Shown one piece after another: positions 35,192-45,073 of a DNA stretch of 64,000 bases. The translations under genes and the position numbers were made by a program. The first letter of the stretch is position 1. Every line of letters starts with the position of its first letter. Source of the DNA: Tilletiopsis washingtonensis (Eukaryota; Basidiomycota; Exobasidiomycetes; Entylomatales); NCBI RefSeq assembly GCF_003144115.1, contig NW_020312001.1:7852-71851 (forward strand). The letters run 5' to 3'. Under the pieces are notes generated by a model. It made no database searches, was not told where the DNA came from, and saw only the letters and a list, made by a program, of their open reading frames with translations.

Positions 35192-36218
35192 GCACGCCGG
35201 CACCGGGTGCGGGTCGCTGCGGCGCGCAAAGCCGGCCAGGCGGAGGAAGGTTGCGCGCAGGCCAGCCCACAGCTGGAAGGGTGCGAGGGAGAGGTCAGCT
35301 CAAGTTCCGTCTCACGCAGGATGCGCGACCTCAATCGGGTGCACCGCGCGCTTATGAACGCTCCAGCAGAGGCTTGATGCCACCGGGTCAACGCACCTTG
35401 CCGCCGAGCTCTGGCTCAACGCGCTCGATCTGATGCACACAGATGTCGCCATTGAGACTGATCTTGTACTTCGAGCGGATTCGGAACGTCTCGTGCGTTC
35501 CCAGTACGCGCAGGGTTCCCTCAAAGCGCATGCGCACGATGTACGCGTGGCGCTGATTGCTGGACAGCGCCGTCGAGTTGGCGTTCGTCGGCCGGTTGCT
35601 GGAGTGATCTACGAGGTAGATGCGCTCGAGCACCAGGCTCGGGTTGGCGAAGAGGGCAAGCAGCGTCAGGCGCAGCAGCTGTGCCGAGGCCATGTACAGC
35701 GTGCGCCCGTGCAGGGCAAAGTGCGGCATCGCAAACGCAGCGTCCTCCTCCTCGGGCGTGGGCTTGCGGCGGTTGGCAGCCGCATGCGCCTGCCGCCGCA
35801 GCTCGCGGTTGGACACGCGCGGCGGCGGCGTGAGGAAGGCGAACCTCATCTCCGAGAAGTACGCCGGCCGCTGTTTGTCGCCCGGAAAGAACTCGGCCGC
35901 CGCGCCCAGGTCGTAGTCGACGACGCCCAGGCGCAGGAACTCGGGCAGCGTGGTGCTCAGGAGGTTCTTGCAGCGTGTCAAGCGGTCGAGATACTCCTGC
36001 CGGCCGAGCTGCTGCTCTCTCTTCGACGAGCCTGGCATGGACGCATCGCCCTCCGACGCAGCGGAGCGCGCGAGGGGCGGCGACAGCAGCGAGGGCGGCA
36101 GCAGCGCGAGCTGCTGCGCCGCTGGCGAGAGCGGCGGGTGGAGGCGCGACGAGGAGGCAATGTGCCGGCTGAGAGACGCCGGGGCGGCGCGCCGGGCCAG
36201 CGCAGCAGCGCCGAACAT
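34656..36218 (-). CDS. DUF2358 protein, possibly fused in frame to Hep1
   Basis: Exon 1 (36218-35397) encodes a presequence-like N-terminus and a DUF2358 (C6orf136-type) domain: YLDRLTRCKNLLSTTLPEFL, then YLVDHSSN, YIVRMRFEGTLRVLGTHETF, SKYKISLNGDICVHQIERVEP. Retaining the intron stops translation three codons later (35388). Splicing GTGCGT (35396) to the strong CTGAC/TTCCAG acceptor (35273) adds LWAGLRATFLRLAGFARRSDPHP, which resembles the C-terminal end of C6orf136. That frame has no stop before the Hep1 zinc finger, and the Hep1 intron (34946-34891) keeps phase. The spliced product would be 460 residues. I cannot tell whether this is a real fusion, two alternative products, or a sequence error that removed a stop codon. 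The function of DUF2358 proteins is unknown to me. Confidence 0.65.
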
Positions 36219-36782
36219 GCTGGAGCGGCGAGCGCAGTGCAGTGTCTGTCTGCTGGGAGGAGCTTGCGACGACCGGCGGGGCGTGTGGGTATCGAGGTCA
36301 GGTGGAGAGGCGGGGCGCGGAAGGCCCAGAGGACGGGTCCACTGCGCTTTTGTGGCTTACGTCAGCGGGCCGCGGCCCCACCGCCGATGTCGGGATCGTG
36401 GCGCAGCAGGCGACGCTCGTGAAGCCTTGCCTCTGCCATCGCTGTGTTTAGGCTACAATACTGCTGAGCCTCGCACAGCAACGAGCACGTTGCAGATGCG
36501 ACCTTTGGCGAGGCGGAGCGATGAGGAGCGTGGTGCTGGCTGGAGGCGCACGCTGCACGCGCGCAGCACGCAGGTGCAGGTGCATCGAGTGACGTCAGGC
36601 GCACGCAGCCTCGCCTGTCACGCGCGCCGTGAGGCTCGCTTGCGCCTCACTGGGGCGGTCAGTGCGCCGCGCTTGCCCGCATCTGGCTCTGGGGGCTCGA
36701 GTCGGCACGCCCCCTCGCGCGGCCTCGCACCTTTCCACGCACCCACATCCTCCTCATCTCGTCTCCAGCCCTGCGCCGCACC
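36219..36782. promoter_or_regulatory. Divergent promoter region, DUF2358 and patatin-lipase genes
   Basis: A 564-bp region between divergent start codons. It contains a perfect CRE-type TGACGTCA at 36590-36597 and a half-like TACGTCAG near 36359. No coding signal is visible. Confidence 0.55.
36590..36597. promoter_or_regulatory. CRE-type site TGACGTCA
   Basis: A perfect palindromic ATF/CREB binding site, 186 nt upstream of the lipase start codon. A second copy occurs in the LIM/carrier divergent promoter. Confidence 0.45.
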
Positions 36783-39700
36783 ATGGCTCCGCCTGCTGCC
36801 AGCCACGGCGCCGCGAAGGAGCGGCCGCCGCGCCGCCTCAGCCGCCTCTTCGGACACCTGCCGCTGCCGCTGCCGGCGTCGCAGAAGCGCGACTCGGACA
36901 GCGCCGTCGCCAGCCCGACGGGCAGCAGCTCGGCCCTCGCGCCGCCCGCCGCCCGGGCCCACCACGCACGCCCGCGGCGCCGCTCGTCGACGTGGTCGCT
37001 GCTGCCGCTCGGCTCGCCGCTGCCGACGCCGCCGCTGCCGCCGCTGCTCGCCGAGCAGTTCTCAAACCCCGACGACGTGGCGGCCTTTGCCGAGGCGCTG
37101 CAGGACGATGCCGGCCAGCAGGATGTGCAGGCTGCCGATGCGGGCGCCAAGACGGCCGACCAGCTCGGCGCCGAGGCCGGCGACGCTGGCGAGCCCGAGG
37201 CGACGCCCGCCGCACTCGTCAAGGCACCCAAGGTCGGGCGCATCGCGGCCGCGTCCGACTTTGCGCCCGTGCGCGAACGCCGCATCCGCAAGCCGCGTGC
37301 CGGCGCCGAGACGGGCGTGGCGCGCGAGGGCGCTGTATACGTGCTTCTGCGCTTTCCGCTGCTGCTCTGCGTCTGGGCGACGATTGTGCTGCAGTTCCTC
37401 GCCTACGTTCTCGTCCGGCAGAGCGTCAATGCCCTGGAATGGGTGATGGCGTGGCGCGGCCAGCGCGGCCGCCTGCGCCGGCGTCTGCGCCAGGCGGCCT
37501 CCTGGACGGAGTGGCGCGCAACCGCGCACGAGATGGATGCATTCATGGGCTACGACGCGTGGAAGAACGTGCGCGAGAGCGGCCTGTACGACTGGAGACT
37601 TGTGGCCAAGGTGCACAAAAGCCTCAAAGGTGCGTCCCGGAGCGCTCGCAGCCCTGGGCACAACCGGCGAATAGCACGTCCACGCTCTGTTGGGCTGCAG
37701 GACTGACATGTATTGGCGCCTGTAGCATTCCGAGAGCAAGATGATGCTGAGAATCTTCTCGACGTGCTCGACTTGTGCATTCGGAACAACTTCGCGGGCA
37801 TCGAGAGCTTCCGCCTTTACTCGGAGACCTTCTGGGGCACCAAAGTGAGTCCTCCGCGGCGCTTCGTCGCTGTGTACGCGCGCTGAGACGACCCGCTTTG
37901 CGCAGGTCGCGATTGAGTCGTATCTGGATGAGGCAGAGCGTGCTTTGCGCTACATCCAAGAGACAGACAAGGTGCGTGTGTTCGCATCACGCTGCTTGCG
38001 CTCTGTCCTGATGCACTGCTCCCCGGCAGATCCCTCTCGAGCGCAAGCGTCACTTCTGGCGCACGCTGTCCAAGAACCTCGGCAAGACTGCGCTCTGCCT
38101 CTCTGGCGGCGGCTCTTTCGGCTACTGTGAGTGTCAGCGCTGGGCTACGCCAGGGCGATGCTAAGACTGCAGCCGCCAGACCACATTGGCCTTGTCCGGG
38201 CGCTTCTCGACGCCAACTTGCTTCCAAACATCGTGACGGGCACGTCTGCGGGCGGGCTGATCGCGGCGCTCGCGTGCACGCGCCACGACGAGGAGCTCCG
38301 GGAGATTCTCGTGCCAGAGCTGGCCGACCGCATCACCGCGTGTTGGGAGCCCATTTCGATCTGGGGCCCGCGCGTGTGGCGCACCGGAGCGCGCTTTGAC
38401 ACCGTCCAGTGGGCAGAGAAGGCGCAGTTCTTCACGCGCGGCAGCATGACGTTCCTCGAGGCGCACCGGCGCACTGGCAAGATTCTCAACGTCTCGGTCA
38501 TTCCGGCCGACCGCCACTCGCCCGTGAAGCTACTCAACTACATCACCGCGCCGAACTGCATCATCTGGTCCGCCCTACTCGCCAGCGCAGCTGTCCCCGG
38601 TATCGTGAGTCGGCTGAGCATTGTACACGCCGCGCCAGACGACTGACTCGGCTCTGACGCGTGTTCGCCTCGCTCCAGATGAATCGTGCGTCCGCATTTC
38701 TGTGCCGTCCTCTCGCGATCATCACACTGACTCGACTCTCCTGCAGCCGTCTGTCTCATGCAGAAGCATCCCAAGACGGGCAAGGCGGAGACGATGTCGT
38801 ATGGGCACCGCTACAAAGACGGCTCGCTGCGAGTGGATATCCCGCTGTCCGATCTGCGTGAGTGCCCCACGCTGCGCCTCTGGACCCTCACGTGCTGACG
38901 GCCGCCATGCAGACGCCCTGTACAACGTCAACTAGTGCGTCCGGATCCGCTGATGTCAGTGTGCCGCTACTCATCCCTCTATCCCGCAGCCCGATCGTCA
39001 GCCAGGTCAACCCACACGTGTAGGTGTACTCGCTGCGTGCCAGCGATGCCATCGCTGATCGCCTCGGCCCGCAGTCACCTCTTCTTCTTCGCGCCGAAAG
39101 GCATGCCAGGACGTCCCGTGGCCCATCGGCGCGGAAAAGGCTGGCGCGGCGGCTTCATCCTCAGTGCCGCCGAGCACATCATCAAGCTCCACCTCAGCCT
39201 CAACTTCAAGGTGCTGCGCGATCTGCAGGTCCAGCCGAGACTCCTCGGCCAAGACTGGTCAAATGTCTTCCTGCAGCGCTTCAGCGGCGCAGTGACCATC
39301 TGGCCGCGGACGCGTGCCTGGGACTGGGTGCGCATTCTCAGTGACCCCGACAGAAAGGAGCTGCGGCGCATGATGCAAGTCTCGCAGAGCACGACCTTTC
39401 CGAAGCTTGTAAGTCGTCAGCGCCAGTGGACTTGGCATCTGGCTCACGGGCTCCCCTTCCCACCAGCACATGATCGACAACCGCCGTCGGCTCGAGGCTG
39501 CAGTCGAGCAGGGCCGTCACGCCTGCCGCCGCGCTCAGCGTGCCCAGAACGCGACGGCACAAACCCCGGGAGGCAGCAATGCGCAGACGGACGGACAGCT
39601 GTCGAATTCGCGTCTCTCAGACGAGAGCGCGGCCGAGACGTCCGGCCCCGGCGCCGCACCGGGAGACTTCTTCTCCAGCAAGCGCGTGGCGCGCGAGCCC

Positions 39701-40195
39701 ACGAGGCTGCGCGACATGGCGCGCATGGTGAGCTACAACAGCGTCACTCTGAGCGACGAGGGTGGCGCGACGCCGGGCGAGCCGGAGACGCCGGGCGAGC
39801 TGCCGCGCCATGCCCGCCTCCGGTCGCTTGGGCACAACGAGGAGTACGCCGGCTCGAGCTCGGGCTCCACCACGAAGCGACCCTGGAGCCGTGACCACCA
39901 CAACGGCAGCATGCCGTCGGAAGGAGTGCGTGAGCACGACTTTGCTGGGATGCGCGATGGCAGTGCGACGACCGACGAGGACGACAACGAGGAGCCTCTG
40001 ACAGCTGCCGCGCTCAGCCCTCGGCACGCGAACCCGCCGCATCACGACTCGCTGCGCCGCTCACTGCCGCGCCAGCACTCCAAGGGCAAGGATGGGCCCG
40101 GCGGGCATCAGTGGGGCGACCGCGGCTCCATGAGCGCCGGTGGCGGCCTGCGGTGGGACGAGGGCGACAGCAGCGCGTCGTCGGACGAGGAATGA
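36783..40195 (+). CDS. Patatin-like triacylglycerol lipase / phospholipase
   Basis: Eleven exons: 36783-37629, 37726-37844, 37906-37971, 38030-38126, 38180-38604, 38679-38685, 38747-38857, 38913-38934, 38990-39019, 39075-39408 and 39467-40195 (928 residues). It resembles the fungal Tgl3/4/5 and plant SDP1 patatin-like lipases of lipid droplets. A membrane-associated hydrophobic stretch lies at about residues 184-209. The catalytic parts are the oxyanion motif SGGGSFGYYHIG (369-380), the nucleophile Ser399 in GTSAGG and Asp545 in YKDGSL. The NPHVHLFFF and FILSAAEHIIKLHLSLNF blocks follow. The C-terminal 240 residues are Ser/Arg/His-rich and probably regulatory. Exon 6 is only 7 nt and encodes part of GIMNPVCLM; exons 8 and 9 are 22 and 30 nt. 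Yeast relatives release fatty acids from stored fat. Confidence 0.9.
38679..38685 (+). other. 7-nt micro-exon of the patatin lipase gene
   Basis: ATGAATC, preceded by CTCCAG and followed by GTGCGT. It completes the PGIMNPVCLM sequence between the nucleophile and Asp blocks and restores phase into the next exon. Confidence 0.8.
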
Positions 40196-40476
40196 TTCGA
40201 TTGTGCTGGAGCATGTCGCGGTCTGGCATGAGATGAAGGATGAGCAGACGGGTGACGGGATGGGGCTTGTCGTGTGAAGATGTGGCAGTGGCATGAGATG
40301 GACCCGGCGATGCGGCAGAATGTGTGAGGCGGAGCGAGGGATTCGAATGTAAGCAGCGGTCAGGAGAAAGTTGGGGATGTAGCGAGCGAATGTACACGAA
40401 AGGGAGGGGACGGAGAGGATGCTGTGCTGTTTGAGGTGATCGGCTGGCGGCGCGGCTCGGGCTGTGCTGAGGCAAT
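40196..40476. other. Short convergent intergenic region
   Basis: Contains the 3' ends of the lipase and LIM genes. Sequence is purine-biased on the plus strand; no gene is seen. Confidence 0.5.
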
Positions 40477-42752
40477 CTAGCGCTTCTCCGCGGCACAGGC
40501 GCTGCACCGGACCTGTCCACGCTCGTCGACCTTCGCCGCCGAGTCTAGCTGCTTGCCGCACTTGCCAGCGACGCCGCCCTTCTTTTCGCCGCCACAGCGC
40601 AGGCACGCGCGGTGCCAGCTGGTGCCGCGCGGGCCCGGGACGCCCTCCAAGCGCGTCAGCATGCGTGCACAACCCGCGCAGGCCGCCTGCCCGCCGAGTT
40701 GCCGACCGGCCGGGGCGTAAGAGGAGGCACTCCGCGGAGCTGCAGCGTTGGCCGCAGAAGAGGTGGAGAAGATGCCAGCATGGGCCGAGCGAGAGGCCTG
40801 CACGTTGAGCGTGCTGCGCGTGGGCGGCGCAGCGCCGGCAGAGGGGACGAAGCGGCGGGGCTCGACCGGCGCGTGCCTACTGCTCGACTGCGACCCTGTC
40901 GAGGGCGCCTCCGGAACAGCAGTTGCGTGCGGCGAAGCCGACGTCCGACGGGCAGTCACGAACGCATGTGCCGGCGCAGTGGGCTGCGGAGAGGGCCCGA
41001 GCGATGGGCGGGGTGCCGACTGATGCGTGACATGAGAGGTCGGACCGGAGCGGGGCTTGATCGATGCAGACTCAGAGTCCCTCAGCACCGGATGAAGTCG
41101 CGGCGCAGGGGCGCACGCGGGATGAGCGAAGCGGCCCAGATCGCCAATCGGGCCGCCAGGCACTGCAGGGTCGTCACAGTCGTCAAGGCTGACGAAAGTT
41201 CTTGTCCCATCGATGCTCTCGCGGCAGACGGCGCACGTGAAGCAGTGTGCGTGCAGAAAGGCGCCGCGAAGCTTGATCATCTGCACGCTGGTCGCGCCAG
41301 CAGCTGCTGCATCCCAAGGTGTTCCCCGGCAGTGTGCGCAGCGCACAGCATCCTCCTCCGTCGCGGTAGAGGGGCGGGAAGGAGAGCTGCTGGCCGCCTT
41401 GGGCTGCGCAGGTGCGTGTGAAGGCGGCGCGTGCGCCTGAGCACGCGACTCCGAAGCTGCTGCATCCGCAGCCACGTCCTGACTCGAGGCGCTCCTCGAT
41501 GCCGACATCTTGTACGGGCTTGTGCTGCGGCAGCGCGAGTCCCGCCTGCCAAGACGTGCGGCACTGGCGGCGTCACTCGCATCTGTGCTGCCGGGCAGCG
41601 CGCTTCTGAACGCGTCGAGATCGAAGCGATCGCCAGTGAACTGCGCTGTAAGTGGCCTTGGCTTCGGCGGTGATGCCGGCACGCGAGTGGGCGAGAGAGA
41701 AGAAGAGCGGTCGCGCAAGTGGAAGGTCGATGAATTGGAGCGCGGCAGCGGTGGGCCAAAGCCGGAGCTCGAGGACGAGGGGATGCGCGTAGACAGCGGG
41801 CGCGAGACGGTGCGCGCAAAAGGCGCCGCAGCCGACGACGGCGCAGCACCGGCGGCAGAGGTGCTGAAGCGCTTTGACAGCGCTTCGATCGTAGCGCCCA
41901 TGCCAGCGCGCGTGGATGCGCTGGCGCCGGACATGCGTCTGACCTCCATAGGGGTGGCAGCGGCGGGCAGCGCCTTGTTCGGCGATGCCGCTCGGGCCCC
42001 GCGTGTGTCCAGCGCTGCGGGCCGGCCGCGTGGCCTGGGTGTGTCGAAGCATGCTTCGCACACAGGCATGCCGTCCATGCCGCGCAGCACATCCTCGGCC
42101 CGCCCGCATGGGCACACCCAGCAGCGGCCGTGCCAGACGGCCTCGCCGGCACGCACCAGCTTGCCCTCCTCTTTCGTCAGGCCGAGCACGGGGCGTGTGC
42201 AGCCGAAACAGGTGCCGAGGGAGAAGTGCGTGGCGTAGCACGGGCGGCAGTAGTATGCCACTGCCGCTGGTGCAGCCGCAGCTGCTGGTGCGGCGGTAGA
42301 TGCCGCGCCGGGCAGCGGCGGGCCTGGGTACAGCGTAGCATCGCGCGCGAACTGCGCGCTGCAGCCGGCACACGCCCACGCCTTGAGCTGCGCGTCGGGC
42401 GAGAGGAGCGTGCCGACGACCTTCTGCAGGCCGCCGCCGGCGCTGGGCACGACGGGCGCCGAGGCGTCGGAGGGAATGCGCGGGCGCGGGCGCGTCGGCG
42501 AGGCGGAGCGCAGGTCGCGCGAGATCGACGAGGGCAGGTTGAGCGACGAGGTGGGGAACTTGAACGCCGTCGTGGTCGCCGGCGACGCCGACGAGAGCGT
42601 GGTGGGCGAGAGCTGGCCGGAGACGTAGCTGCAGCAGGCGGCGGCGTGTCAGCAGCAGCACGAAGCACCAGGCGCACTGGCGCACAGCCGCGAGCCTCGC
42701 ACGACACTCACCGCCGCGTCCAGGGATCGGCGCGCGCCGACTGCGCCGTCAT
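40477..42752 (-). CDS. LIM-domain protein
   Basis: Two exons, 42752-42712 and 42628-40477, give 730 residues. There are three Cys/His-rich zinc-binding regions. The first is at about residues 100-210 (ACAGC, then YYCRPCYATHF, GTCFGCTRPV, HGRCWVC, VCEACF). The second is at about 440-515 (VRCAHC, then HAHCFTCAVCRESI, FAHPAC). The third is at the C-terminus (ACAGCARML, then WHRACLRCGG, CGKQL, VRCSACAAEKR). The spacing fits LIM fingers, with atypical spacing in the first and third. The linkers are Ser/Pro-rich and probably disordered. LIM proteins scaffold cytoskeletal and signalling complexes; no RhoGAP or kinase domain is attached here, so a specific partner cannot be named. Divergent from the SLC25 carrier gene. 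Confidence 0.85.
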
Positions 42753-43037
42753 GGCCGCCGTGTGCGGATGGGACAAGGTGCAGCGAAGCGGATGGCAGTG
42801 TGCCACGCCGGTCGACGATGAGAGGCGGGAGGCAGGAGCAAGCCCAGAGCGCGCCTCTTGGCGGCTTGAGCCCGCGCACGGCGCCTTGCTTCATTCGGCC
42901 TCAGGGGCGCTGTGCACACGCAAGCAACACCCTCGGCGCGCGTGCTGCACCGCCTCAGCCCAGGCACCCCGCCGGCAGGCGCGACGCGCACACGTGATGC
43001 GCCAGGCGGGACTCGGGACTGCGAGCGCACGCTTGCT

Positions 43038-43045
43038 TGACGTCA
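43038..43045. promoter_or_regulatory. CRE-type site TGACGTCA
   Basis: A perfect palindromic ATF/CREB-type site, about 275 nt upstream of the carrier start and 286 nt upstream of the LIM start. Confidence 0.45.
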
Positions 43046-43094
43046 GCAGCGCGAAGGCTGGCCCGCTCCACCTCGCAGAATGATGCTGTGGGCA

Positions 43095-43119
43095 CCTTCC
43101 GCCGCGCAGCGGCGGAAGG
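43095..43119. promoter_or_regulatory. Perfect inverted repeat with CCG/CGG arms
   Basis: Arms CCTTCCGCCGC and GCGGCGGAAGG flank a 3-nt GCA spacer. CCG/CGG inverted triplets are what Gal4-type Zn2Cys6 dimers bind, so this is a candidate operator in a divergent promoter. It could also be a cruciform or hairpin. Confidence 0.5.
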
Positions 43120-43319
43120 GCGGCCCAGTACTCAGCTTTGCCCGTGCCCACCCCCCGCCTGCGTGCCGGGCTGACCTGCGCCTTGTGTTGGTCTGCTTCC
43201 TCGCACCATCTCACCCCCCTGCTGCTCGCAGCCTTGCTCGCACCGCGCCTCTACGCAACCGTAGTTCCGGCGCCGCTCTACGCTGCAGGCGTCTCTCTCT
43301 CGCGACGCGCGAGCCGCGC

Positions 43320-44910
43320 ATGAGCGCCTCCATCGGGCCCACGGCGCCTGCCTCCGTCATGGCGGCACGGCCGGCACCGCCGCCGCCGCCGCGCGAGGGC
43401 ACCATCTCGCTCAAGGGCGTCGCCGGCGGCCTCGCCAGCGGCGGCACCAAGTGGCTTGTTGGGCAGCCCTTCGATCTGGTCAGTGCGGTGCGGAGTATGC
43501 GTGGAGGCGGGCCAGCGCGGGTGAGACGGCGCGACCGGCAACGCTGCAAGGCCCATTCTTGAGTACTGTTTGGTGTGCGCAGACCGGCTGCGCTGCTGCA
43601 AGAGAGCATGATGCAGCGCCGCTGCCCAGAGGGTGGCCAGAGGCAGATTACGGAGAGATGGCGGAGCCCGCGGGCCGAGGCACCGCCGTTCCTTCCTCAG
43701 CCAACCCGCACGTCCAGGGCGATGGCTGTGTCGATGTTGCCCATTCTGCGATCTGCTGGAAGCTTCCCGCTGTGCTGTCGCCTCTGCTGACACTCATCTA
43801 CCTCAGATCAAGGTGCGGATGCAGTGCTCGCCATACGGCACGTTCCGCGGTCCGCTCGACTGCCTGCTGCGCGTGCTTCGCAATGAGGGCCTCTTTGGCC
43901 TCTACAAGGGCGCCGCGCTGCCGCTGCTGAGCTGGAGTGCCAGCGATGCTCTTGTGAGTGGGAAGCTCTCTTTCGCGGCTGCGCCGCGGGCTGACTCTGG
44001 AGCAGTTGATGGGCAGCCTGCATCAGTACCGCATCGCCCTCTCGCGCGCGACGGAGACGGGCGAGGGGACCGGGAAGCGCCTGCCTACGTGGGGTCATGC
44101 GCTCGCCGGCCTTGGGTGAGTGTTGCTGACAGGCGACGACGACGAGAGCGCACCCGGGCTAAACATGTGCGCTCTCAGCGCGGGCTCCACCAATTCGATC
44201 ATCACCGCTCCGGTCGAGCTCATCAAGGCCAAGCTGCAGATGCAGCAAGCCAGCCGCGTGAGCCTCCTCGGCTCGAGCTCGTCTGACAAGTCTGCGACTG
44301 TCGAGTTCAGCGGGCCGCGCGACTGCGCCAGACAAATCGTCGCCAAGGACGGCGTCCGGGCGCTCTGGCGGGTGCTGCCGGCCACGCTCCTCTTCCGCGC
44401 AAACTTTGCAGTCATGTTCTCCTCGTGAGCATGGCGCCTGCCCTCGCTGCTCTCCGCATGCTGACGTTGCTGTGCAGCTACGACGCACTCCAGTCGTACT
44501 TTGCGTCGCTGCGGGGCACGAGCTGGGAGCTCTCGTCCGGCGCAGCCACGTTCCTCTCCGGCGGCCTGGCGGCAGAGGCCTTCTGGCTCACGGCGTTCCC
44601 GTTCGACGTCGTGAAGAACCGCATGATGGCCGACTCGCTGCACAGCCCCAAGTACCCGACGATGAAGTCGGCCTTCCTCAGTGTCTGGGACCATCACGGC
44701 AAGGACGCGAGCCTCGCACGGCGCATCCGGACCTACTACACGGGCTTCACGCCATGCCTGCTGCGCGCCTTCCCAACGAATGCCCTGGCGCTGCTGGCGT
44801 TCGAGGCGACGATGAAGCTCATGGGTGCGGAGAAGGTGAGTGCCGTCGCCGTGCAGTGCCTCCCCCGCGCTCCTGCTTACGCCTGCCGGTGGCAGACGAC
44901 GACCCAGTAG
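43320..44910 (+). CDS. Mitochondrial carrier family (SLC25) protein, carnitine/ornithine-like
   Basis: Six exons: 43320-43478, 43807-43953, 44006-44115, 44179-44424, 44478-44835 and 44896-44910 (344 residues). The three carrier repeats each show the PX[DE]XX[KR] signature: QPFDLIKVRMQ, APVELIKAKLQ and FPFDVVKNRM. Glycine-rich and YKG-type motifs follow (LFGLYKGAALPLLSW; YYTGFTPCLLRAFPTNALALLAFE). The first repeat (KGVAGGLASGGTKWLVGQPFD) and the RAFP-NA-LAFE end resemble the carnitine, ornithine and Ymc carriers of the inner membrane, but the substrate cannot be fixed from sequence. A Pro-rich N-terminal extension precedes repeat one. Intron 1 is long (328 nt) and the last exon encodes only TTTQ and the stop. 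Convergent with the 46375 gene, 163 nt away. Confidence 0.9.
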
Positions 44911-45073
44911 GCTCTGCTCGACCACAACTCTCTGCTGCTCCACCAGTCGCTGTCACTGCCTCGCTATATCCATGCCCTGCCCTGCCCGCATCTGTACAAC
45001 ACCACTCCATTGCAGCACTCAGACTAGCATACAGACCCGGCCGAGCGCCGCGAGGCGGTGTGATGGACGCTGC

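Larger units (their letters stand above)
42753..43319. promoter_or_regulatory. Divergent promoter region, LIM and carrier genes
   Basis: A 567-bp region between divergent start codons. It holds a perfect CRE-type site (43038-43045) and, 50 nt further on, a perfect inverted repeat (43095-43119). Confidence 0.55.

Noticed and set aside
35312-35396. Alternative short intron at the end of DUF2358 giving the tail RAVHPIEVAHPA
   Set aside because: The AAG acceptor lacks a good branch point or pyrimidine tract. The downstream acceptor is much stronger and gives a family-like C-terminus.
40335-40360. ATTCGAATC-like tRNA T-loop resemblance
   Set aside because: The required 5-bp T stem does not pair, so no tRNA is called.
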